Assembly: GCA_038316335.1 (NCBI GenBank)
Contig: JBBQAM010000003.1
Span: forward strand, 124,001 to 188,000
DNA from: JALHST01 sp038316335
Lineage (GTDB): Bacteria; Bacteroidota; Bacteroidia; Flavobacteriales; Flavobacteriaceae
DNA length: 64,000 nucleotides
Direction: 5' to 3'
The position numbers and the translations under genes were made by a program. A model generated the notes under the pieces. That model was given only the letters and a program-made list of their open reading frames with translations. It did no database searches and had not been told where the DNA came from. Below, piece by piece: positions 8,694 to 16,156 of this stretch (positions are counted from its first letter, which is position 1; each line of letters begins with the position of its first letter).

Positions 8694-9374
8694 ATGAGCA
8701 CAAAAAATAATAATTCTAGACGACACTTTATCGGAGCTATGGCACTTGGTGCAACAGCAAGCACAATTGGGGTGCTTACAAATCCTATTTATGCGAATTC
8801 CTCTGAGGTCAGCGCATCAAAGATGAATGATGCGGATAAATGGTTTGAAAAAATCAAAGGAACACATCGAATTGTCTATGATGGATCTACACCACATGGC
8901 GGTTTCCCGATTATCTGGAACTGGGCATATTATATGACCAATAATGAAACCGGTACGAAAGATGCCGATATGACCGCTATGACCGTATTGAGACATAGTG
9001 CATTAGGGCTCGCCCTGGACGATCGACTGTGGGAGAAATATCATCTAGGGGAGGTTTTTGGCATCAATGACAATGCCACAGGAAAACCTTCGCTGCGAAA
9101 TCTCTATTATGAGCCCAAAGAAGGGGACTTTCCTTTGCCCGCCATTGATGGAATAAAACGTTTGCAGGAACGGGGTGCCATGTTTTGTGCCTGTGATCTG
9201 GCCACCAAGGTATACAGCAATTCAGTGGCCCAGAAAATGAACTTGGATCCATCGGAAGTCTATGCCGATTGGGTCAGTGGTATTCTCCCTGGAATTCAAC
9301 CTGTCCCTTCAGGAGTTTGGGCACTTGGCAGAGCACAAGAGCACGGCTGCGGGTACATTTTTGCAGGGGGTTAA
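8694..9374 (+). CDS. Tat-exported DsrE-like protein
   Basis: A 226-residue protein starting with a twin-arginine signal (SRRHFIGAMALGA, Arg pair at 9-10), so it is exported folded to the periplasm. The C-terminal half resembles the DsrE/DsrF fold: FCACDLATKVYS, then GILPGIQPVPSGVWALGRAQEHGCGYIF. DsrE proteins carry sulfur on a Cys in intracellular sulfur transfer. Here Cys residues lie in MFCACD and EHGCGY. With the diheme cytochrome upstream (8-base gap) it suggests a periplasmic sulfur-compound step. The ligand is unknown, and the DsrE assignment rests on pattern recognition. Confidence 0.62.
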   Translation: MSTKNNNSRRHFIGAMALGATASTIGVLTNPIYANSSEVSASKMNDADKWFEKIKGTHRIVYDGSTPHGGFPIIWNWAYYMTNNETGTKDADMTAMTVLRHSALGLALDDRLWEKYHLGEVFGINDNATGKPSLRNLYYEPKEGDFPLPAIDGIKRLQERGAMFCACDLATKVYSNSVAQKMNLDPSEVYADWVSGILPGIQPVPSGVWALGRAQEHGCGYIFAGG

Positions 9375-9572
9375 GAATAATTATAGGCGATTTTACGACT
9401 TGGTTAAACGCACAACGATAGTACAAAAAATCGGATGGCAAGATGGGTACTTGATAACGCTTCGAACAAGATGTGCTAATAAGATACTTTGTGCAATGAC
9501 ATTGAATTAATCGTGAGACCAGAATCGTTTTAAGTATCATTGACCTTATCTTCAAGTTCGATGTATGCTATT

Positions 9573-10727
9573 TTATACTTGTAGATAACTCTCCAATAAA
9601 TAAATAGTAAAGATCCCCCAAAAAGTACCTGTCGCCATGCTTAATATGGCCAAAACTATCGCGTGTGGCATCCATTTTACTTCATAGGCCGCGGTCACCG
9701 CAGGAGCGGTAGCGATACCCCCCACATTGGCCATACTCGCAATGGGAACCCAGGCCATATGAATATTCAACAATTTGGCGATTCCTATCATAAAAACAAA
9801 ATGTGCAACTAACCAAACTATCAAGAAACCCAGGAATGCCGTATTGAAACCAAGAGTTGCGAACTGTAATTTCAATCCTAAGACTGCCATGACGAGGAGT
9901 ATCAGAATGCTCCCGGCCTTTAAGGTAAATCGAAAATTCCACCGGGGAAAGAGATTGCTCAGGGCCAAACCTGCTAGCGAGAGTATTATGACACGCCCTA
10001 TAAAACTATCGATCAAGGCATTGCACGACAATACCGCAGCAAACAAGATTGCCGCGCAAACCCAGGACGGCATTTTGGTGCTTGTGTCGGCCCTCATTTC
10101 GTCTGGCATTACGGTATCGGTTATCCTGAATTTGCGATTCAGCCAATCACTTTTTTTGATACACTGAAACATCAAAACCGTCCATAGGTTCACCAGGATA
10201 TTGTCCATTACCAACACCGACAAAAATATATTTTCTGGGCACTCGATCAATTCCTTTAATACCAATTGACTCGTGCTTCCACCAATCCAACTGCCCACTA
10301 TCGGTGGGATGCCTTTCCAATAGCCTTCTGTAATCAATGTTTTTGAGACCAGTTCGGTATCGAAGAGACCTATGGTCATCAAAACCGGAAAAAGGGCAAT
10401 AAAAAAAGAGCCCAGAACAAAAAGAAGGATGGGTTTCCATCCAATTGCCTTTAGCTGTCTTAAAGACATACTGCTCATAACACTACAGATTGCCAAGGGA
10501 ATGAAGTACTGCTTGCTGAAATCGTGAATAGACGCGGTGGAATAGTCGACACTAAAGAGATAGGAAAGTATCGAAGGTATTATATAGGCCAGCAGAATGG
10601 CAGGAACCCAGTCGAAAAGCGATTTTATATGGCGATTCTCCCAACGATCTAAAAAATAGACTGCAATGACTGTAAACAAGACGATTCCCCAAGGTGCAAA
10701 CACGGAATCGAATAGTGGTATTTGCAT
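9573..10727 (-). CDS. DUF819 family integral membrane protein
   Basis: A 384-residue multi-spanning membrane protein of the DUF819 (YjcL-like) family, function not established. It has about ten hydrophobic helices. Motifs include GIPPIVGSWIGGSTSQLVLKE and ASMANVGGIATAPAVTAAY, the two Gly-rich re-entrant-like segments seen in this family, which resemble those of some ion-coupled transporters. The frame is open to 10889, but the extra residues overlap rsmI and look non-membranous, so ATG 10727 is preferred. It begins 13 bases after the rsmI stop, so it is probably the second gene of an rsmI operon. Confidence 0.82.
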   Translation of the reverse strand: MQIPLFDSVFAPWGIVLFTVIAVYFLDRWENRHIKSLFDWVPAILLAYIIPSILSYLFSVDYSTASIHDFSKQYFIPLAICSVMSSMSLRQLKAIGWKPILLFVLGSFFIALFPVLMTIGLFDTELVSKTLITEGYWKGIPPIVGSWIGGSTSQLVLKELIECPENIFLSVLVMDNILVNLWTVLMFQCIKKSDWLNRKFRITDTVMPDEMRADTSTKMPSWVCAAILFAAVLSCNALIDSFIGRVIILSLAGLALSNLFPRWNFRFTLKAGSILILLVMAVLGLKLQFATLGFNTAFLGFLIVWLVAHFVFMIGIAKLLNIHMAWVPIASMANVGGIATAPAVTAAYEVKWMPHAIVLAILSMATGTFWGIFTIYLLESYLQV

Positions 10728-10740
10728 AGAAGATCTTCGT

Positions 10741-11412
10741 TTATTTCTTCCCGGCAATAATGATAACGATTTCGCCTTTGGGCGGTTTTTGGGAGAAATG
10801 CGCCAAAACTTCCGAAACCGTGCCTCGAATCGTTTCCTCGTACATTTTTGTAAGCTCTCGGGAAACTGAAATCTGTCTTTCGGATCCAAAGTATTCCAAA
10901 AACTGTGATAGGGTCTTCAAAATTTTATGGGGCGATTCGTAGATAATTAGGGTTCTTGTCTCCTCGGCCAGCAAAAGCAAACGAGTTTGTCTGCCTTTTT
11001 TAACCGGAAGGAACCCCTCAAAAACAAACTTATCATTGGGCAAGCCGCTATTGACCAAAGCCGGTACAAATGCAGTTGCCCCCGGTAGACATTCGACTTC
11101 AATTTGTTGTGCGATACAGGCACGCGTTAACAAAAACCCAGGGTCGGAAATCCCAGGGGTTCCTGCATCGGAAATCAAGGCGATCGTTTCTCCACCAAGT
11201 AATCTTTCTACGATTGTATCGACCCTTTTATGTTCATTATGCATATGGTGGCTTTGCATGGGTGTCGAAATATCGAAATGCTGCAAAAGCTTGCCACTGG
11301 TACGCGTGTCTTCGGCCAAAATAACATCGACTTCCTTTAGGACGCGAATGGCCCGCAAGGTGATGTCCTCTAAATTTCCGATCGGTGTTGGAACCAAGAA
11401 TAGTTTTCCCAT
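10741..11412 (-). CDS. rsmI: 16S rRNA 2'-O-methyltransferase RsmI
   Basis: A 223-residue SAM-dependent methyltransferase that modifies the 2'-OH of C1402 in 16S rRNA. The tetrapyrrole-methylase fold is clear: LFLVPTPIGNLEDITLRA at the start, ILAEDTRTSGKLL, then LISDAGTPGISDPG, and CLPGATAFVPAL. It is shorter than the E. coli enzyme because the extra C-terminal domain is missing, which is common in Bacteroidota. It ends EIVIIIAGKK. A rho-independent terminator lies just upstream and insulates it from the hypothetical gene on the same strand. DUF819 follows by 13 bases. Confidence 0.94.
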   Translation of the reverse strand: MGKLFLVPTPIGNLEDITLRAIRVLKEVDVILAEDTRTSGKLLQHFDISTPMQSHHMHNEHKRVDTIVERLLGGETIALISDAGTPGISDPGFLLTRACIAQQIEVECLPGATAFVPALVNSGLPNDKFVFEGFLPVKKGRQTRLLLLAEETRTLIIYESPHKILKTLSQFLEYFGSERQISVSRELTKMYEETIRGTVSEVLAHFSQKPPKGEIVIIIAGKK

Positions 11413-11428
11413 TTGTTAAAAATAAGAA

Positions 11429-11456
11429 GCCGGAAGTTAGTTTAACAACTTCCGGC
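11429..11456 (-). terminator. rho-independent terminator of the 229-aa hypothetical gene
   Basis: A perfect 10-bp stem (GCCGGAAGTT / AACTTCCGGC) with an 8-base loop. On the minus strand it is followed by a T-rich tail. It sits 28 bases after the stop of the upstream hypothetical gene and before the start of rsmI. Confidence 0.85.
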
Positions 11457-11483
11457 CTAAATTTTCTCTTTGAAAAAGCATTG

Positions 11484-12173
11484 CTACGAAAATCTTCGCG
11501 AAATTAATTCCATGAATCGGTTTTCGTATTCTTCCTTTCCTTGCCAATCGTTATAATCGGGCTTGACCATATTTGTAATAAAAGCGATAGAACGTTCCTC
11601 TGTTTTTATGGTATTCAATTGGGAAAGTACCCGATTGTAATCTTCACTACTGCCATTGAACAAATGCTTTACAAATGCCAGTCGATTGTTCAGATCGATT
11701 TTTATATGGGTATTGGCAAGTTTATCGTTTAAGGATTTTGGTTTGATATCTTCTATTACGTTTTTGCCAGAAAGGGGCATGAATAATTCCTTTTCGTTTT
11801 TCATCAGATTAGGTTTTGACAAAAACTCACTCAACACCTCATCTACAGGGGTATTGTTCGGCATCTCGGATACCATTCCCTTAATGGTATCTATTCCAGG
11901 AATCATGATATCCTCATCATGTGGATTACTTTCTGGAACTGAAGCATTGGCACTTAGCACTGCATTGGCCATTTTTTCAAATTTTGAGGCAATTATATTT
12001 TTTGAACCATCCACCTCAATGTCATGGAGTTCTTCCTCGATGAACTTCAAAACCGCCAATTTTTCATAAAGTCCTTTGGCCGCTTCATAGATATCAGTAA
12101 TGTCCTTTAAATCGCGGGACGTAATGATATCAGTAGATAACTTTCGCAGTTCTTCTTTCAATTTTTTTTTCAT
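11484..12173 (-). CDS. conserved hypothetical protein (229 aa)
   Basis: A cytoplasmic, soluble-looking protein without signal or membrane helix. The N-terminal third (about 1-75) is charged and probably helical or coiled-coil (MKKKLKEELRKLSTDIITSR). The middle, about 80-140, is likely disordered. The C-terminal third has a compact motif, LNDKLANTHIKIDLNNRLAF followed by VKHLFNGSSEDYNRVLSQLN. I associate this IGLNDR-like element with uncharacterised Bacteroidota proteins, but cannot name a function. It is monocistronic, bounded downstream by a strong terminator and upstream by a 388-base divergent gap before tdk. Confidence 0.7.
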   Translation of the reverse strand: MKKKLKEELRKLSTDIITSRDLKDITDIYEAAKGLYEKLAVLKFIEEELHDIEVDGSKNIIASKFEKMANAVLSANASVPESNPHDEDIMIPGIDTIKGMVSEMPNNTPVDEVLSEFLSKPNLMKNEKELFMPLSGKNVIEDIKPKSLNDKLANTHIKIDLNNRLAFVKHLFNGSSEDYNRVLSQLNTIKTEERSIAFITNMVKPDYNDWQGKEEYENRFMELISRRFS

Positions 12174-12561
12174 TCGTTCAATTCTTTAGTATCAATTGAA
12201 AATCCATCCTTTCAAAAAAAATGTCCCCACAAGTACCTAGGAGTACTGCACATTGAATAAAGTTGCTTTACATGGGTGCCCCAAGAATTCTTGCTATTTC
12301 AATGTCCTATTGATGGGTGGCCCAACACCTATTACCATAGGTATAAATCGACTGCCCCTTTGAACATTGCCATTATACCCATCCTAGTTTGAAGCGAGCA
12401 TTCCGAATTTTTGTCAATAAAAAATAGATTGCCATAAAACCTTATATGGCATTTGATGGCTTTTATTTTATTCTATTGCAAAAGGTGTGCCTTTTTTACT
12501 AATTTTAAGTTTGCCTATAACTAGAACGGAAAAACAACTTATTTTCGTCTAAAATTACAAA
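12174..12561. other. 388-base divergent intergenic region before tdk
   Basis: Holds the starts of the 229-aa gene (minus) and tdk (plus). A perfect -7 motif, TAAGTTTG, lies at 12506-12513, 49 bases before tdk, but I find no good TTTG at the expected -33 distance. No ORF of credible length and no strong hairpin was seen elsewhere in it. Confidence 0.4.
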
Positions 12562-13206
12562 ATGTTTCTCGAAAACACCGTTAATCATAAGGAACAATTC
12601 GGTTGGATAGAGGTAATCTGTGGTTCAATGTTTTCTGGAAAGACCGAGGAATTGATTCGAAGATTGAAACGGGCCCAGTTCGCCAAACAAAAGGTAGAAA
12701 TCTTTAAACCTATGGTTGATACCCGATACAATGAGGAAATGGTGGTTTCACATGATGCCAATGAAATACGTTCAACCCCCGTGCCAGCTGCTGCCAATAT
12801 TCGAATTTTAGGGGATACCTGTGACGTGGTAGGAATTGATGAGGCCCAGTTTTTTGATGATGAGATCGTTACCGTATGCAACGATCTTGCCAATAAAGGG
12901 GTACGCGTCGTGGTTGCTGGCCTCGATATGGATTTTAAGGGCAATCCGTTTGGTCCTATGCCGGCACTTATGGCTACGGCCGAATATGTAACCAAGGTGC
13001 ATGCAATCTGCACCCGAACTGGTAACCTTGCAAATTACAGCTATCGAAAATCGAACAATGATAAATTGGTCTTATTAGGCGAAACAGAGGAGTACGAACC
13101 ACTAAGCAGAGCCGCTTTCTACAAGGCTATGCTAAAGGAGCGGGTTCGTGGAATCGACGTAACATCTGAAGAAGTCCCTCCCAACACAAAAAGATCCAAT
13201 GCCTAA
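12562..13206 (+). CDS. tdk: thymidine kinase (type II)
   Basis: A 214-residue enzyme that phosphorylates thymidine to dTMP in the salvage pathway. The P-loop is GSMFSGKT (21-28), the Walker B-like segment is GIDEAQFF (DEAQ at 93-96), and the thymidine-binding lasso lies near ANYSYR. The usual zinc knuckle of type II kinases is degenerate: the first Cys (150) is kept in AICTRTGN, but the position of the second is Thr. This appears to be a Bacteroidota-type variant. The last 8 bases (ATGCCTAA) overlap the start of alr, so the two are translationally coupled. Confidence 0.93.
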   Translation: MFLENTVNHKEQFGWIEVICGSMFSGKTEELIRRLKRAQFAKQKVEIFKPMVDTRYNEEMVVSHDANEIRSTPVPAAANIRILGDTCDVVGIDEAQFFDDEIVTVCNDLANKGVRVVVAGLDMDFKGNPFGPMPALMATAEYVTKVHAICTRTGNLANYSYRKSNNDKLVLLGETEEYEPLSRAAFYKAMLKERVRGIDVTSEEVPPNTKRSNA

Positions 13207-14308
13207 AGTCAAAGAGACGGTACTCGAGATCGATCTAGGGGCGCTTGCACATAATTATCGATTCCTACGATCAAGGATTCACGCGAACACGTTATTTTTA
13301 GCCGTTGTAAAAGCATTTGCCTATGGCAGCGATGCATCAGAAATTGCCAAAAAATTAGAACATCTTGGGGTTGATTACTTTGCGGTTGCCTATGTAAAGG
13401 AAGGTATTGCCCTTCGTGATGCCGGCATCACCAAGCCCATCTTAGTATTACACCCACAGTCGGTCAATTTTGACACCTTGATCGAACGATGTTTGGAACC
13501 CAGTATCTATTCGCCCAAAATCCTAGAAGCGTTTTTGGATGCAGCCCACCGGCATACTCAAAAAGCGTATCCAATACATTTAAAGTTCAATACCGGTTTA
13601 AATAGATTGGGGTTCTTGGAAAACGAAGTGCCTTGGATCATGGATCGTATCCAGGGAAGCAACGTACTAAAGGTAGCCTCGATCTTTTCGCATTTGGCGG
13701 CATCGGAAGACCTAGATGAAATCGCATTTACAAGGAAACAAATCGCACGCTTTCATTCAATTGGCAATAAAATTGATGCGTCCCTGGGCCATCCTACGCT
13801 TAAACACATTCTGAATACTTCGGGAATCATTAATTTTCCGGAAGCACAATTGGATATGGTCAGAAGTGGCATCGGGTTATATGGCTTTGGTAACGCTACG
13901 GCCATCGATTTGCAATTGCGCCCGATTGCTACTTTGAAGACGATCATTTCCCAGGTCCATACAATAGAACCCGGGGAAACCGTGGGGTACAATCGTGCCT
14001 TTACCTCTCAGGAGCAAAAGGTCACGGCCACCTTACCGCTGGGCCATGCCGATGGCATTGGACGCCACTATGGAAATGGTAGGGCCTACGTAAATATCCA
14101 CGGGAAATATGCTCCTATTATCGGGAATGTCTGTATGGACATGGTCATGATCGATATAACGGGAATACCCTGTCAGGAAGGGGATGAAGTCGTTGTTTTT
14201 GGTAAAGATCCGAATGCCGAGGCTTTTGCCGCATGTGCCGGCACCATCTCCTATGAGCTACTTACCGGAATTTCCCAGCGGGTGAAGCGAATCTTGATAA
14301 ACGACTAA
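13199..14308 (+). CDS. alr: alanine racemase
   Basis: A 369-residue PLP enzyme making D-alanine for peptidoglycan. The PLP lysine is in AVVKAFAYGS (Lys38), and the opposite catalytic Tyr is in VGYNRAF. Other family blocks are HLKFNTGLNRLGF, the GNVCMDMVMIDIT segment lining the active-site entry and the C-terminal SYELLTGISQRVKR. Length is normal. The ATG overlaps the tdk stop by 8 bases. A weak palindrome (14314-14328) follows the stop before mscL. Confidence 0.95.
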   Translation: MPKVKETVLEIDLGALAHNYRFLRSRIHANTLFLAVVKAFAYGSDASEIAKKLEHLGVDYFAVAYVKEGIALRDAGITKPILVLHPQSVNFDTLIERCLEPSIYSPKILEAFLDAAHRHTQKAYPIHLKFNTGLNRLGFLENEVPWIMDRIQGSNVLKVASIFSHLAASEDLDEIAFTRKQIARFHSIGNKIDASLGHPTLKHILNTSGIINFPEAQLDMVRSGIGLYGFGNATAIDLQLRPIATLKTIISQVHTIEPGETVGYNRAFTSQEQKVTATLPLGHADGIGRHYGNGRAYVNIHGKYAPIIGNVCMDMVMIDITGIPCQEGDEVVVFGKDPNAEAFAACAGTISYELLTGISQRVKRILIND

Positions 14309-14313
14309 TTTTT

Positions 14314-14328
14314 TTAACATTCTGTTAA
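14314..14328. promoter_or_regulatory. palindrome TTAACA-N3-TGTTAA upstream of mscL
   Basis: TTAACA, TTC, TGTTAA. It lies 62 bases before mscL, over the region where a -33 box would be for the possible -7 element TACATTGC (14346-14353). A near copy (TAACA-N3-TGTTA) lies at 14902-14914, downstream of mscL. It could be an operator, or a weak terminator hairpin after alr. Confidence 0.3.
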
Positions 14329-14389
14329 GGAATACTTTTTTTTGTTACATTGCAAGGCATTATTCATTAACCATCTTATTCAAACACAT

Positions 14390-14794
14390 ATGCTAAAGGA
14401 GTTTAAGAATTTTATTATGACCGGTAACGTCATTGAATTTGCCGTAGCTGTAATCATGGCGGGTGCCTTGGGTGCAGTTATCAATGGCTTTGTTACTGAT
14501 ATTGCCATGCCCTTTGTGGGATATTTTTCAGGCGGGGTCGATTTTGCCAACTTATTCATTGCCATGGATGGAAAGGATTATGATACCTTGGCCGCAGCCA
14601 AAGAGGCTGGTGGAGCGGTTATCGCCTATGGGAATTGGATCAATACTATCGTCAATCTGTTGATCGTGGGCTTAGTAATGTTCATAATCATTAAGGCCTA
14701 TCAAAAAACAAAAACACCGCCACCACCGCCACCACCAGCGGGACCTTCTCAGGAAGAACTCTTGACCCAGATTAGAGACCTCCTAAAAAAATAA
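14390..14794 (+). CDS. mscL: large-conductance mechanosensitive channel MscL
   Basis: A 134-residue channel that opens under membrane tension to release solutes on hypo-osmotic shock. The N-terminal amphipathic helix (MLKEFKNFIMTGNVIEFAVA) runs into TM1 (VIMAGALGAVINGFVTDIAMP), followed by a periplasmic loop. TM2 is around NWINTIVNLLIVGLVMFIII. The cytoplasmic end has a run of seven prolines, then the helix EELLTQIRDLLKK, as in the MscL bundle. The frame is open 16 codons upstream, but family alignment fixes ATG 14390. It is followed by a clear terminator and probably monocistronic. Confidence 0.95.
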   Translation: MLKEFKNFIMTGNVIEFAVAVIMAGALGAVINGFVTDIAMPFVGYFSGGVDFANLFIAMDGKDYDTLAAAKEAGGAVIAYGNWINTIVNLLIVGLVMFIIIKAYQKTKTPPPPPPPAGPSQEELLTQIRDLLKK

Positions 14795-14842
14795 GCCATC
14801 AGGTCAAAGGATTTACTTACAAATAAACCAACTAAACCATTG

Positions 14843-14870
14843 AACCCCTGTATTCTGCAGGGGTTTTACA
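14843..14870 (+). terminator. rho-independent terminator after mscL
   Basis: Stem AACCCCTG / CAGGGGTT (8 bp) with a 7-base loop and a short T run. It lies 48 bases after the mscL stop. Confidence 0.8.
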
Positions 14871-14901
14871 TTTGCGCCAAAGAATTGTGATTGTATTTTT
14901 G

Positions 14902-14914
14902 TAACATTTTGTTA
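14902..14914. promoter_or_regulatory. palindrome TAACA-N3-TGTTA upstream of asd
   Basis: TAACA, TTT, TGTTA, in an AT-rich stretch 28 bases upstream of the asd -33 box. It matches the palindrome before mscL in sequence and spacing, so both may bind the same regulator. Confidence 0.25.
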
Positions 14915-14941
14915 TATTTTTATAATATTAGGAATTGGCCC

Positions 14942-14972
14942 TTGCTCGCTATATTTAGTTGAAGTACCTTTG
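14942..14972 (+). promoter_or_regulatory. Bacteroidota-type promoter of asd
   Basis: TTG at 14942-14944, 20 bases, then a perfect -7 motif TACCTTTG at 14965-14972. Predicted transcription start is near 14980, giving a leader of about 95 bases. Confidence 0.6.
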
Positions 14973-15075
14973 CCTTCCAAATTAGACCTCCAAATCTGTA
15001 GTTGGTTCGGTCCGCTCGATCGAGGATGGAATCACCTATCAAAAAAGGTTGCATACATAGTATAAATTGTAAAAA

Positions 15076-16065
15076 ATGAAAGTAGCGGTAGTAGGAGCCA
15101 CGGGAATGGTAGGGGAAGTAATGCTTAAAGTATTGGCAGAGCGCAATTTTCCCATTTCAGAATTATTGTTGGTAGCCTCCGAAAGATCGGTAGGAAAAAA
15201 ACTGATCTTTAAGGGTATCGAATATGCTGTAATAGGCTTATCTGATGCTGTGGCAGCCCGTCCCAATATTGCCATTTTTTCAGCTGGTGGGGATACTTCT
15301 ATGGAATGGGCCCCCAAATTCGCGGCAGTAGGTACGATCGTAGTAGATAATTCCTCCGCCTGGCGCATGCATCCCGACATAAAACTAGTGGTTCCTGAAA
15401 TCAATTCACATGTTTTGACGGCAGACGACAAAATAATAGCCAACCCCAATTGTTCGACCATACAGATGGTTATGGCACTGGCACCCTTACATAAAAAGTA
15501 TAAAATGAAACGGGTGGTTGTTTCTACCTATCAATCGGTCTCTGGTACCGGCCTCAAAGCGGTACGACAACTTGAAAATGAGATAGCCGGTGTTCAAGGA
15601 GAAATGGCCTACCCCTATCCGATTGGTCGCAACGCCTTGCCGCATTGCGATGTTTTCCTTGAAAATGGGTACACGAAAGAAGAAATGAAATTGGCGCGTG
15701 AACCACAAAAAATATTCGATGACCGTACCTTTTCGGTAACCGCGACCGCGGTGCGAATTCCTACTGCAGGAGGACATTCCGAATCAGTCAATGTCGAATT
15801 CGAAAACGACTTTGATTTAAACGAAGTACGAAAATTACTGACGGCAGCCCCAGGTGTAACCGTACAAGATAATCCAGATACAAATACGTATCCGATGCCC
15901 ATCTATGCCAACGGGAAAGATGAGGTTTTTGTCGGCCGAATTCGAAGGGATGAAACCCAGCGGAATACCCTTAATATGTGGATTGTGGCCGACAATTTGA
16001 GAAAAGGTGCTGCAACGAATGCGATTCAGATTGCCGAATATTTGGTAAAAAAAGGCTTTGTCTGA
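15076..16065 (+). CDS. asd: aspartate-semialdehyde dehydrogenase
   Basis: A 329-residue enzyme that reduces aspartyl phosphate with NADPH, the branch point to lysine, diaminopimelate, threonine and methionine. The NADP-binding loop is VGATGMVGEVM. The catalytic Cys is in ANPNCSTIQM (Cys126), and the catalytic His is in PTAGGHSESV. Length is typical. It has its own promoter upstream and a good terminator 22 bases downstream, so it appears monocistronic. Confidence 0.95.
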   Translation: MKVAVVGATGMVGEVMLKVLAERNFPISELLLVASERSVGKKLIFKGIEYAVIGLSDAVAARPNIAIFSAGGDTSMEWAPKFAAVGTIVVDNSSAWRMHPDIKLVVPEINSHVLTADDKIIANPNCSTIQMVMALAPLHKKYKMKRVVVSTYQSVSGTGLKAVRQLENEIAGVQGEMAYPYPIGRNALPHCDVFLENGYTKEEMKLAREPQKIFDDRTFSVTATAVRIPTAGGHSESVNVEFENDFDLNEVRKLLTAAPGVTVQDNPDTNTYPMPIYANGKDEVFVGRIRRDETQRNTLNMWIVADNLRKGAATNAIQIAEYLVKKGFV

Positions 16066-16086
16066 ATTCAGGCAATTTAAATTGTT

Positions 16087-16122
16087 AAACCTTCAGAATC
16101 GAGTTATTTTGAAGGTTTTTTA
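16087..16122 (+). terminator. rho-independent terminator after asd
   Basis: Stem built on AAACCTTCA / TGAAGGTTT (9 bp) with a 14-base loop and a T6 tail. Confidence 0.8.
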
Positions 16123-16156
16123 ATGGTATTTTTAGGGCATTAACCGAAAATATCCG

